Below are positions 10,844 through 19,588 of a DNA stretch of 64,000 bases, piece by piece (positions within the stretch are counted from its first letter, which is position 1; each line of letters starts with the position of its first letter). Location: positions 1,640,001 through 1,704,000 of the forward strand of contig NZ_CP011389.1 of assembly GCF_001007995.1 (NCBI RefSeq), in the 5' to 3' direction. This stretch comes from Deinococcus soli (ex Cha et al. 2016) (lineage in GTDB: Bacteria > Deinococcota > Deinococci > Deinococcales > Deinococcaceae). The notes below the pieces were generated by a model. The model saw only the letters and a list, made by a program, of their open reading frames with translations. It had not been told where the DNA came from and searched no databases. The position numbers and the translations under genes are program-made.

Positions 10844-11235
10844 TCACCTGCCGCGTCCGCGAGTGGCCGGATCTGCCCGCGCTTGGGGAGCTCCGGTCGC
10901 TCGCCTGGGGGGGCGCGGACGACGGGGCACGCTGGGCAGCGGTGCTGCCGCGCAGCCTGACCTGGGTCACCGCGCATGACGGGGCGCGGCTGGTGGGCTT
11001 CGTGAACATCGCCTGGGACGGGGGCGCGCACGCCTTCCTGCTGGACACGACCGTCCACCCGGACTGGCAGCGGCGCGGCGTCGGCACGCAGCTGGTGCAG
11101 GCGGGCATCCGCGCCACGCGGGAGCACGCGGGGGTGGAGTGGTTGCACGTGGATTTTGAAACTCACCTGACGGCCTTCTACGCCGCGTGCGGCTTCACAC
11201 CCACGGCTGCCGGGCTACTGCGCCTGCACCCGTAA
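10843..11235 (+). CDS. GNAT family N-acetyltransferase (start uncertain)
   Basis: A small GNAT enzyme: the acetyl-CoA loop is visible as RRGVGTQLV, followed by GVEWLHVDFE and FYAACGF. The first conventional start is GTG 10942 (97 residues), which would remove beta-1 and helices 1-2. The frame stays coding-like back to the stop codon of the preceding gene, reading ITCRVREWPDLPALGEL, so translation may begin at ATC 10843 or CTG 10840, both overlapping that stop. I give the longer form (about 130 residues). Substrate unknown. Confidence 0.65.
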   Translation: MTCRVREWPDLPALGELRSLAWGGADDGARWAAVLPRSLTWVTAHDGARLVGFVNIAWDGGAHAFLLDTTVHPDWQRRGVGTQLVQAGIRATREHAGVEWLHVDFETHLTAFYAACGFTPTAAGLLRLHP

Positions 11236-11751
11236 CTTCCGATGCGCTGCACCCTACCCGTCTGCGCGTTTCTCTACGAAATACAGCCGCTGCGCGTGAA
11301 GCGCGGTGCCCGCCTGGCTTCAGGAGCGGCCGGAAGGCAGGAGTGGTCAACTCAGGCGATCTTTCCAGTGACATCACTCGACTTTTAACGGGTGCATTGG
11401 GCAACCTATCGGACTGGGATTCTGGCGATACCGTCACGGATGGACATTGAGGAAGGGCTGGACATTTTGCCCGCCGGGGCACGTGACAACCTGCAGAGGG
11501 GCGTGGAGATCAATCTGTCGCCTGCTGCTGAGTTCGAGGACAGGGGTGAATGATCGATGAGGCCCGATCGTGCGCGGGATGCCAAGACATTTCAGTTGTG
11601 TCGCGCGTGACTGCCTCAAGTACGCAAGGTATAGGACTGTCTGCCAGGATGGCGTGATCGGCCACCGTTTCCCTGCCGGGTTCTCCTCGTCAAATCTTTC
11701 AGGGGCAGTCTCTTGCACAGGGAAGTCGAATGGATGAATATCCGCCGCTCT
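11236..11751. other. Gene-free region with reduced GC
   Basis: About 515 bp with visibly lower GC than its surroundings and no convincing gene. A minus-strand open frame (11434-11718, 94 codons) and short plus-strand frames (for example 11440-11553 and 11550-11657) have poor codon character and no recognisable motif. No tRNA, terminal inverted repeats or transposase motif was seen. It may be a decayed gene or untranslated leader; nothing firmer can be said. Confidence 0.5.
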
Positions 11752-11795
11752 TTACTTGATGCCTTCCTGGCAGTCATACTCCTGAATCAGGAGGA
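11752..11795 (+). promoter_or_regulatory. Promoter and Shine-Dalgarno of the 11805 gene
   Basis: TTACTT (11752-11757), a 17-bp spacer and CATACT (11775-11780) form a plausible promoter, followed by AGGAGG (11789-11794) 10 nt before the ATG. This is one of the few leadered transcripts in the first 20 kb and suggests good expression. Confidence 0.6.
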
Positions 11796-11804
11796 TATCT
11801 ACTT

Positions 11805-12236
11805 ATGGCTTACAAGAAACTCAGTGAACAGGTGATGGAACTCAGCAACCCCCAGCGCAGCGATACCTTCGTGAAGCTGTTCCAGGAAGCCGTGCGGTCC
11901 GGCAAGATTGACGGCGCGTACCTGCCCGAGCGCTTCACGATGCCCAAGCAGTTCACCCGCCGCGGCAGCACCGACACCTACCAGCGCGACACCCGCGAGA
12001 TGATCTTCGACCACACGCCCGACTTCGACGCGTGGTTCGAGGAGACCAACCGTGACCTGGCCGCCGCGCGCCGGGGCGGGAACATCAAGCCCAGCATGGA
12101 AGCCGTCGAGTCCGGTCTGGTGGACTTCCAGACGATGGTCGAGGAGACGCGCCGCAAGATGCAGGCCAGCTTCGAGAAGGGTCAGGCGCTCGGCAAGGGC
12201 CGCGCAAAGACCACTTCCGGCAAGAAGAAGAAGTAA
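11805..12236 (+). CDS. Conserved hypothetical protein with basic C-terminal tail
   Basis: A 143-residue soluble protein, moderately charged, with a C-terminal run of lysines (GKKKK) after a coiled-coil-like helix (VDFQTMVEETRRKMQASFEKG, residues about 106-126). The strong Shine-Dalgarno and even codon use indicate a real, probably well-expressed gene. I do not recognise the family; the lysine tail could contact nucleic acid, but that is inference. It stands alone between the gene-poor stretch and gmk. Confidence 0.75.
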   Translation: MAYKKLSEQVMELSNPQRSDTFVKLFQEAVRSGKIDGAYLPERFTMPKQFTRRGSTDTYQRDTREMIFDHTPDFDAWFEETNRDLAAARRGGNIKPSMEAVESGLVDFQTMVEETRRKMQASFEKGQALGKGRAKTTSGKKKK

Positions 12237-12338
12237 GCGAGGAGCCGGCGGGCGCGTGGCCTGTTCCCTGATGGGGCGGGCCGCGCGCCTGCTGCGTGCG
12301 GGTTTCCAGTCCTGGGGCCCCCCAGGTATGGTGTGGGG

Positions 12339-13046
12339 ATGACGGTTTCCGAGACTCCACTTTCCACTCCTGCGCGGCGCGGGCTGCTGCTGGTCATGAC
12401 CGGCGCGTCCGGCGTGGGCAAGGGCACGCTGCGTGAACGCTGGCTGGCCGGGCAGGACGTGTTCTTCAGTACCTCCTGGACGACCCGTTCAGCCCGCCCC
12501 GGCGAGCAGGACGGCGTGCACTACGTGTTCGTGAGCCCCGACGCGTTCGAGGAGAAGGCGCAGGCGAACGGCTTCCTGGAACACGCGGCGTTCGTGGGCA
12601 ACCGGTACGGCACGCCGATCGAGCCGATCGAGGCGGCCCTGAGTCGCGGGCAGGACGTGGTGCTGGAGATCGAGGTGGAGGGCGCGATGCAGGTCAAGGC
12701 GCGCGTGGGTGAGGAGGCGATCCTGATCTTCATCATGCCGCCCAGCCTGACGGAGTTGCGCCGCCGCCTGGAGGGCCGCGCGACCGAGACGCCCGAACGG
12801 ATCGAGAAGCGCCTGGCACGCGCCCGTGAGGAGATCCGCGAGGCGCACGAGTTCCGGTACGTGGTCGTGAACGACGACCTGGACCGCGCGGTGGAGGAAC
12901 TCCTGGCGATCCAGCGGGCCGAGCGGGCGCGGCAGCTGCCCGAACCCGAGTGGACGGAAGCCGACCGGGAGGCGCGCGTGCGGGCCGATCACCTGCGCAG
13001 CTACACCTTCACGGACGCGCGGCTGGCCCAGGTCACCGGGGAGTAA
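12339..13046 (+). CDS. gmk: Guanylate kinase
   Basis: A 235-residue nucleoside monophosphate kinase converting GMP and ATP to GDP and ADP. The P-loop is GASGVGKGT (residues 22-30, Lys28), followed by the GMP-binding segment [13 protein letters not shown] and the GVHYVFVS motif; EIEVEGA and a lid region rich in Arg follow. It carries about 25 extra residues at the C terminus relative to the usual 205-210. TATGGT lies 6 nt upstream of ATG 12339, so this start is preferred to the in-frame GTG at 12333. A macro domain gene begins 7 nt downstream. Confidence 0.95.
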   Translation: MTVSETPLSTPARRGLLLVMTGASGVGKGTLRERWLAGQDVFFSTSWTTRSARPGEQDGVHYVFVSPDAFEEKAQANGFLEHAAFVGNRYGTPIEPIEAALSRGQDVVLEIEVEGAMQVKARVGEEAILIFIMPPSLTELRRRLEGRATETPERIEKRLARAREEIREAHEFRYVVVNDDLDRAVEELLAIQRAERARQLPEPEWTEADREARVRADHLRSYTFTDARLAQVTGE

Positions 13047-13053
13047 GAGAGGC

Positions 13054-13572
13054 GTGCCGCTGGAACTGGTGCAGGGGGACATCGCGGCGCAGGACGTGTG
13101 TGCGGTGGTCACGGCGGCCAACAGGGAACTGGCGGGTGGGGGTGGCGTGGACGGCGTCATCCACCGCGCGGCGGGCCCGGAATTGCTGCGCGCCATCCGA
13201 GAGATCGGGGGAACACCGACCGGAACGGCGGTGATCACCCCGGCGTTCGGTCTGTCGGCGCGGGGCGTGCGGCACGTCATTCATGCGGTCGGGCCGATCT
13301 GGCGTGGGGGCACCCAGGACGAGCCGGAGTTGCTGGCCGGGGCGTACCGCCGCAGCCTGGAACTGGCCGCGCAGGCCGGATGCCGCAGCGTGGCGTTCCC
13401 GGCGATCAGCACCGGGGTGTACGGCTACCCGCTGCCGTCAGCGGCGGAGGTGACCCTGCGGACGATCACCGCGTTCCTGGCGGATCACCCGGACCTGCAC
13501 GTGCGGGTGGTGCTGTTCGACGCGGGCACGCTGAACGTGTTCCGCCGGGCGTGGCAACGGCTGGAGGCCTGA
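13054..13572 (+). CDS. Macro domain protein (O-acetyl-ADP-ribose deacetylase-like)
   Basis: A 172-residue single macro domain. The ADP-ribose pocket is visible as [24 protein letters not shown] near residues 18-41, with [12 protein letters not shown] forming the phosphate-binding loop near residues 116-127. The group hydrolyses O-acetyl-ADP-ribose or removes mono-ADP-ribose from proteins or DNA. It follows gmk by 7 nt and is probably cotranslated with it. The neighbourhood gives no partner ADP-ribosyltransferase. Confidence 0.93.
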   Translation: MPLELVQGDIAAQDVCAVVTAANRELAGGGGVDGVIHRAAGPELLRAIREIGGTPTGTAVITPAFGLSARGVRHVIHAVGPIWRGGTQDEPELLAGAYRRSLELAAQAGCRSVAFPAISTGVYGYPLPSAAEVTLRTITAFLADHPDLHVRVVLFDAGTLNVFRRAWQRLEA

Positions 13573-13594
13573 GCGGCGGGTGTAGCCTGCGGGC

Positions 13595-14461
<867 letters not shown>

Positions 14462-14464
14462 GAG

Positions 14465-15688
14465 TCACTCCTCGGCTCGCACGGGCACGCTGCCGTCAGT
14501 CCATTCCAGCGTGAGGGGCTGCCCGGGCGTGACCTGCGCGGCGCGGGTGACGGGTTGCCCGTCCGGGCCGCGGACGAGGGCGTAGCCGCGGGCCAGGGTG
14601 CGCTGCGGGGTGAGGCCCAGCGCCTGGCGCATCAGGGCGTCCACGTCCTGCGCGGCGCGGTCCACGTGCCGTCCGGCCGCGCTGCGGGCGCGGTCCAGCG
14701 CCCAGTCCGCGCCCGCCTGGGCGTCCACGAGGATCTGCGTGGCGTGCGCGCGGATGGTGCGGGCGTCCTCCTGCGCCTGCGCGGCGGCCCCCGCGACGGT
14801 GCGGACGATCAGCGCGGCGGCCTTGCTGGGCGTATCCACACGGGTATGGGCCACCTCGTCGGGGAGGGTGTCGTCCCGCGCGTGCCCCAGGCCCGTGATG
14901 ACCGGCACGGGGAAGGTCGCCAGCGCGCGCGCGAACGCGAGGTCGTTCAGCCACGCGAGGTCCGTGACGGCCCCGCCGCCGCGCAGGACGACCAGCGCGT
15001 CCAGCGGTTCCTGCTCGTGCAGCGCGCGGGCCTCCCCGGCGGCGCGCAGCAGGCTGGGCGCGGCGTCGCGGCCCTGGAAGGTGGCCTCCAGGTAGACCGG
15101 GCGCAGCACCCCGGCGGCCTCCAGCGGGTCGATCTCGCGGCGGAAGTCGCCCAGACCGGCCGCCTCGCGCGGGGCGATCACGGCGAAGCGCCCGAAGTCC
15201 CCGGGGGCCGCCAGCAGGCGGTTCAGGCCGTAGACGCCCTCGCGGACCAGGGTCTCGCGGTGCTCGGCGAGGCGCAGCGCGGCGTCCCCCAGCGTGAATT
15301 CCGGCGCGACGTCCAGCACGTTCAGCGAGAAGCCGTACTGCTCGTGGAAGGTCGCCTCGGCAAACAGCAGCACCTTCAGGCCCGCCGTGAGGGTGCCGCC
15401 GGTCGCGCGGCGGAACTTGCCTTCCAGGCTGAAGCGTTCGCGGGCCCACACGGTCGCGCGGCACTTGGCGACCTCGCCGTCCTCTGCGGCCTGCACGAGA
15501 TCCAGGTAGAGGTGGCGGCGGTCCGTGACGCTGGCGATCTCGGCGCGGACCCACACGGCGCCCGGCAGACCCCGCGCGACGACCTGCCCCACGTACGCGA
15601 GGAGTTCCGACAGTTCCAGGAACTGCTCCGGGGGTCGGGTCGCGCCGCTGCCTCCCCCCTCCCCGGTCTTCTTCTTGCGGCGGGTCAC
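14465..15688 (-). CDS. xseA: Exodeoxyribonuclease VII large subunit
   Basis: A 407-residue XseA. The N-terminal OB-fold domain includes [19 protein letters not shown] and RRHLYLDLV; the catalytic domain has [43 protein letters not shown] and the ADTPSKAA-type motif VDTPSKAA. It degrades single-stranded DNA from both ends. Start GTG 15688 overlaps the crcB stop by 4 nt (GTGA), so translation is probably coupled. No xseB is adjacent or elsewhere in the window. An N-terminal basic stretch (RRKKK) precedes the OB fold. Confidence 0.93.
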   Translation of the reverse strand: MTRRKKKTGEGGGSGATRPPEQFLELSELLAYVGQVVARGLPGAVWVRAEIASVTDRRHLYLDLVQAAEDGEVAKCRATVWARERFSLEGKFRRATGGTLTAGLKVLLFAEATFHEQYGFSLNVLDVAPEFTLGDAALRLAEHRETLVREGVYGLNRLLAAPGDFGRFAVIAPREAAGLGDFRREIDPLEAAGVLRPVYLEATFQGRDAAPSLLRAAGEARALHEQEPLDALVVLRGGGAVTDLAWLNDLAFARALATFPVPVITGLGHARDDTLPDEVAHTRVDTPSKAAALIVRTVAGAAAQAQEDARTIRAHATQILVDAQAGADWALDRARSAAGRHVDRAAQDVDALMRQALGLTPQRTLARGYALVRGPDGQPVTRAAQVTPGQPLTLEWTDGSVPVRAEE

Positions 15689-16059
15689 AGGCGTCCCCCC
15701 AGCGTGCGGCCCGCCACGGCCGCCAGGACGCCCAGCGTGACGCTGAGGCCCGCGTACAGCAGCGCCGCGCCGCCCCGCCCGTGGGCGAGCAGGTCGTCGA
15801 GTTCCACGCTGAAGGTGGAGAACGTCGTGAAGGCGCCCAGCACCCCGGTCCCGAACGCCAGCCGCGCCGCGTCCGGCCACACGCCCCGGCCCACCAGCGT
15901 CAGCGTCAGGCCCAGCAGGAACGACCCCAGGACGTTGATCAGCAGCACCGGCACGGGAAACGCGGCGCGCAGCGCCAGCGGCGCCAGCAGCACCTGCGTA
16001 CCGTAGCGGGCCGCCGCGCCCACGGCGCCGCCCGCCATCACCCACAGCCACGCGTTCAC
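15685..16059 (-). CDS. crcB: Fluoride exporter CrcB/FluC
   Basis: A 124-residue four-helix membrane protein forming dual-topology fluoride channels. The family signatures are visible: [13 protein letters not shown] at the N terminus, [12 protein letters not shown], and [15 protein letters not shown] containing the fluoride-track phenylalanines. Only one crc gene is present here, consistent with a homodimer. Start GTG 16059 lies 7 nt after TATGCT, so there is no room for a fluoride riboswitch. The gene leads a two-gene unit with xseA. Confidence 0.94.
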   Translation of the reverse strand: MNAWLWVMAGGAVGAAARYGTQVLLAPLALRAAFPVPVLLINVLGSFLLGLTLTLVGRGVWPDAARLAFGTGVLGAFTTFSTFSVELDDLLAHGRGGAALLYAGLSVTLGVLAAVAGRTLGGRL

Positions 16060-16103
16060 CCTTTCAGCATAGTGGCCGGGCGGGAGTCTGCCATCCTGCG
16101 GGC
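16060..16103. promoter_or_regulatory. 44-bp divergent leaderless promoter pair (crcB / corA)
   Basis: The whole intergenic space between the divergent starts is 44 bp. TATGCT (minus strand, 16067-16072) is about 7 nt before crcB, and CATCCT (16092-16097) is 6 nt before corA. Each -35 region must overlap or lie inside the other promoter, so the two promoters probably compete for RNA polymerase. Confidence 0.6.
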
Positions 16104-17021
16104 ATGATCAGGGCGCGGCGACTCAGCGACGGGCAGGACTTTCCCTGGAACGGGGAGCACGAGAACGTCTGGGTGGACACCCAGGACCCCACTCCGGCTG
16201 AACTGGCCGCGCTGCGCGCCGCGTTTCCCCTGAACCGCCTCGCGCTGGAGGACGCCCTGGAACGCGGGCACTGGAGCCGCGCCGAGGTGTACCCCGAGCA
16301 CGCATTCATCACGGTGCGCTCTTACGTGAATCCGGATCAGGTGGACGAGTTCACGGAGCGGCTGAGTATCTTCACCTTCGATCACGCCGTGCTGACCCAC
16401 AGCCCTGGCGGCACCCGCGCCCTGAGTGGGGTGTGGCCGCTGGCCGGACGCGACAGCGTGAACACCGCACAGGAAGTCACGTACGAGCTGCTCGATCACA
16501 CCGCCGACACCTTCTTCACGGCTGCCGACGCGCTGGAGGCCCGCGTGGACGACCTGGAGGAACGCGTGTTCCAGAGGGTGCGGGAGAACCCGGTGCCGCA
16601 CGTGTTCGAACTCAAGCACCTCGTGTCGCAGGCGCGGCGGCTGGCGACCGACGCGCGCGAGGCGACCGCGCTGCTGGGCCGCCACGCCACCTGCACCCCG
16701 GCCGACCTGGTGCGCTACCGCGACGTGCAGGACTCGTTCACGCGCGCCGCCGCACGCTTCGACACCCTGCGCGACCTCCTGACGAACCTGCTCGACCTGC
16801 ACCTGAACCTCCAGAGCCAGCGCATGAACGAGGTCATGCGCACCCTGACCGCCGTCAGCGTGATCTTCCTGCCGCTGACCTTCCTGGCGGGCGTGTGGGG
16901 CATGAATTTCGAGTTCATGCCCGAACTGCGCAGCCCGCACGGCTACGCGCTGGCCTGGGGCACCTTCCTGCTGATCGGCGCGGCCCTGAGCGTGTACTTC
17001 AAACGCCGGGGCTGGTGGTAA
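16104..17021 (+). CDS. corA: CorA family Mg2+/Co2+ transporter
   Basis: A 305-residue CorA-type channel: a long cytoplasmic alpha/beta-and-helix domain, then two C-terminal transmembrane helices (about residues 245-265 and 278-297). The signature Gly266-Met267-Asn268 sits at the end of the first membrane helix in [13 protein letters not shown]. It mediates passive uptake of Mg2+ (or Co2+/Ni2+) as a pentamer. It is followed by a terminator and by tRNA-Arg on the other strand. CATCCT 6 nt upstream of ATG supports this start. Confidence 0.94.
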   Translation: MIRARRLSDGQDFPWNGEHENVWVDTQDPTPAELAALRAAFPLNRLALEDALERGHWSRAEVYPEHAFITVRSYVNPDQVDEFTERLSIFTFDHAVLTHSPGGTRALSGVWPLAGRDSVNTAQEVTYELLDHTADTFFTAADALEARVDDLEERVFQRVRENPVPHVFELKHLVSQARRLATDAREATALLGRHATCTPADLVRYRDVQDSFTRAAARFDTLRDLLTNLLDLHLNLQSQRMNEVMRTLTAVSVIFLPLTFLAGVWGMNFEFMPELRSPHGYALAWGTFLLIGAALSVYFKRRGWW

Positions 17022-17028
17022 ACGAAAA

Positions 17029-17051
17029 GCCCCGCCGCAGGGGCGGGGTTC
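17029..17051 (+). terminator. Terminator after corA
   Basis: Stem CCCCGCC / GGCGGGG with a 5-nt loop followed by TT, directly after the corA stop and 2 nt from the 3' end of the opposing tRNA-Arg gene, so it could act from both sides. Confidence 0.7.
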
Positions 17052-17052
17052 G

Positions 17053-17129
<77 letters not shown>

Positions 17130-17252
17130 GCGCGTGGGCCGGCGCGCGGCTGGCCGCCGGAAGTATAGCAGGGGCCCCCGTGCGGCGTTCACGTGCGCTC
17201 GGATGAGATAATCATGTAAGTCCGGTGTACCTATACTGGCTTGAGGTCCCTC

Positions 17253-17972
17253 ATGACGAACGCTGTGTACACCATGACCGTCCGCGCCCTGGCTGGCGTG
17301 GTCTCCGAACGGGCGGCTGAAACGATGGTGCGGTCGGTGCTGCGCGAGCAGAACCTGCTGCCGGAGAACGTGAGTGCCCAGGAGATGCAGCGCATGCTTT
17401 CCGGGCCGCTGCTGTCCCGCCTGAGCACCGTGATGCCCGCCGCCCGCGCCCGCCGGGAACTGCTCGCGCTGTCCGCGCAGATGGCCGACCGGTACCCCAA
17501 GGCGCCCACGCTGTTCATCGAGAGTGGCCCCAGCGCCACCTGGGATGACGCCCCGGACACCGAGATGTGGAACGACCTGGGCCTGGGTGCCGACGACTTT
17601 GAATTCGACGATCCCGAGTACGCCGCTGGCCTCTCGGGCCGCTCGTACGACCTGAACACCACCATGGATCAGGACACGCTGATCCAGACGCTGGGGCGTC
17701 TGAGTGGCGTGCAGGGCGTGATGGTCTGCCGCGCGAGCGGCGAGGTGCTGCGCGTGCGGGCCGTGCGGGACGCGAACGGCCTGGCGGGCGTCGTGGCGGC
17801 CAGCGCGATGCTGTTCCAGAAGCGCGCGCTGCGGCTGCTGTCGGCGGACCTGGGCGGGCAGACGGTGTGCGTGTGCCCGCTGGGCGAGCACTGCGTGGCA
17901 GTGATCGCCAGTTCGCAGGCGAACGTGGGGAGACTCCTGGTGGAACTGCAGCAGATCAAGGTGGCCGCGTGA
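17253..17972 (+). CDS. Roadblock/LC7 domain protein
   Basis: A 239-residue protein with an N-terminal helical region of about 125 residues and a C-terminal Roadblock/LC7 domain (about 130-239: LIQTLGRLSGVQGVMVCRASGEVL, then AASAMLFQKRALRLL and a closing VAVIASSQANVGRLL helix). Roadblock proteins regulate Ras-like GTPases (MglB type) or act as dimeric scaffolds. ATG 17253 has GAGG 7 nt upstream and a TATACT -10 at 17232. It overlaps the next gene by 4 nt, giving a three-gene operon. No small GTPase is found nearby. Confidence 0.8.
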   Translation: MTNAVYTMTVRALAGVVSERAAETMVRSVLREQNLLPENVSAQEMQRMLSGPLLSRLSTVMPAARARRELLALSAQMADRYPKAPTLFIESGPSATWDDAPDTEMWNDLGLGADDFEFDDPEYAAGLSGRSYDLNTTMDQDTLIQTLGRLSGVQGVMVCRASGEVLRVRAVRDANGLAGVVAASAMLFQKRALRLLSADLGGQTVCVCPLGEHCVAVIASSQANVGRLLVELQQIKVAA

Positions 17973-19588
17973 CGCGCGGCGTGACGGCCGGGCGGCTGCG
18001 CCGGGCCGGGCTGGCCTGGGTGACGGCGGCCCTGATGGGCGCGGCGGGCGCACAGAACCTCACGGCGTACAGCGCGCTGGCCGGCAGTCTGGACGGAGCG
18101 GTGCAGGTACGCGCGCAGTCGGCCGAGCAGGCCCTGAACCGCCTGGACGCAGCCGGTCAGGCGCTGGATGAACTGGCGCCGACGCTGCGCAACCAGCAGA
18201 TCGTGAGTGGGCTGCGTGACGCGCTGGGCCGCAGCCGCGCGGCGCTGGCGCGCACCCCGGCGGAACTGGAGGCGCAGGTGCAGCTGGCACGCGGCCTGAT
18301 GCGCAAGGCGCTGTACGACCAGAGTCTCGCGGCACTGGGCGCGCAGCCTACGAACGCCGGCTCACAGCTGACGCTGCTGACGCGGGAATTCGGCCTGAGC
18401 GGCGACGCGGCCAGCGCCCTGAGCGCCGACGCGAAGGCCGGTCGACTGGAGCGCGTCGCGTGGCGGTTGCAGCGCGCGGCGGTGCAGAAGGTCAGCGCGG
18501 CCCTCCAGGCGACGCGGGCGCAGCAGACGACCGGGTCGTACGTGAACCTAGCGCGCGCGACCGGGTGGTTCACGGTCGTGCAGGATTCCACCAGTGTCGG
18601 CGACCTGAAACTCTCGCAGTTTGGGAACGCGCTGCGGCAGCTGACGTCCGGGGACACGGCGGGCCTGACCTCGTCGCTGGGCACGCTGCGGCGGGGCACG
18701 CAGGTGTTCGCGCAGGCGCTGGCCCAGCCGCCCGCGCTGACGCCCGCCCGGCCCACTGCGGGCACCCCAGCGGGCGCCGCCACCCCGGGCACCACGCCAG
18801 CCACCACCCCCGCGACATCAGCTCCGACTGCGGCCACTGACCCGGCTGCGCCGGCCACACAGCCCACAACGCGGGCTCCCGGCGCCGAGGCGGTGTACGC
18901 CGCGCTGGGCCGCGCTTTGGCGGCGAGCGGGCACGCCGACGGCCTGACCGCCCGCGCCGCGCTGCAGGACGCCAGCACGCAACTGGCCCGCGCGGGCACC
19001 CCCCTGCGCGACACCGCCGAGTACCTGACGCTGCAACAGGCGCTGGAGGGCGCGCAGAACCGTACCGCGCCGCGCCCCAGCGACGTGCAGGCCCTGATCG
19101 CGGGCCTCGCGAACGCCGAGCGGGCCGCGCGGGGCGAGCCGGTCAGCGCGCTCGACCGCGCGTCCCTGGGCACCGCCGGGTGGTTCAGCGGCTGGCTGCG
19201 TGCACTGATCTTCCTGCTGCTGGGCGTGGGCGTCGCCGCGCCGCTGTACCTGCTGAACCTGGCCTTCGGGGGACGCAACGTGTACTGGCGGGCCATCACG
19301 GCCGGACTGCTGCTGCTGCTGCTCCCGCTGTTCCTGGAGGGCGTGTTCGGGTTCCTGGGTGCGCTCGGGGACGCGATGGGCGGCGGCGCCCTGGCGGGCC
19401 TGACGAACGTGACGCTCTCGCAGGGCGCGTCCGCACTGCCCGTGTGGGCGCTGCTCGCGCTGGGCGCGCTGGGCCTGCTGGCCTTCGGGTTCCGGGGCCT
19501 GTGCCTGCAGTTCGGGCTGCTGGGCGACCAGGGCAGCACACACACCACCGCTCAACACACCGTGATCGACTGGGATGAGGACGTCTGA
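17969..19588 (+). CDS. Secreted/membrane protein with helical ectodomain and C-terminal membrane segments
   Basis: A 539-residue protein of no family I recognise. An N-terminal signal sequence (about 1-28, ending near AGAQN) precedes an Ala/Gln/Leu-rich helical ectodomain. A Pro/Thr/Ala linker (about residues 250-310) leads to a second helical part, followed by three hydrophobic segments (about 410-430, 445-470 and 490-515) and a short acidic tail (IDWDEDV). Start GTG 17969 overlaps the Roadblock stop (GTGA), and its own stop overlaps the next ATG by 1 nt. The membrane part could anchor the Roadblock and coiled-coil partners. Confidence 0.8.
   Translation: MTRGVTAGRLRRAGLAWVTAALMGAAGAQNLTAYSALAGSLDGAVQVRAQSAEQALNRLDAAGQALDELAPTLRNQQIVSGLRDALGRSRAALARTPAELEAQVQLARGLMRKALYDQSLAALGAQPTNAGSQLTLLTREFGLSGDAASALSADAKAGRLERVAWRLQRAAVQKVSAALQATRAQQTTGSYVNLARATGWFTVVQDSTSVGDLKLSQFGNALRQLTSGDTAGLTSSLGTLRRGTQVFAQALAQPPALTPARPTAGTPAGAATPGTTPATTPATSAPTAATDPAAPATQPTTRAPGAEAVYAALGRALAASGHADGLTARAALQDASTQLARAGTPLRDTAEYLTLQQALEGAQNRTAPRPSDVQALIAGLANAERAARGEPVSALDRASLGTAGWFSGWLRALIFLLLGVGVAAPLYLLNLAFGGRNVYWRAITAGLLLLLLPLFLEGVFGFLGALGDAMGGGALAGLTNVTLSQGASALPVWALLALGALGLLAFGFRGLCLQFGLLGDQGSTHTTAQHTVIDWDEDV

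Noticed and set aside
11434..11718. 94-codon minus-strand frame in the gene-free stretch
   Set aside because: No homology-like motif, no start signals, and codon use unlike neighbouring genes.
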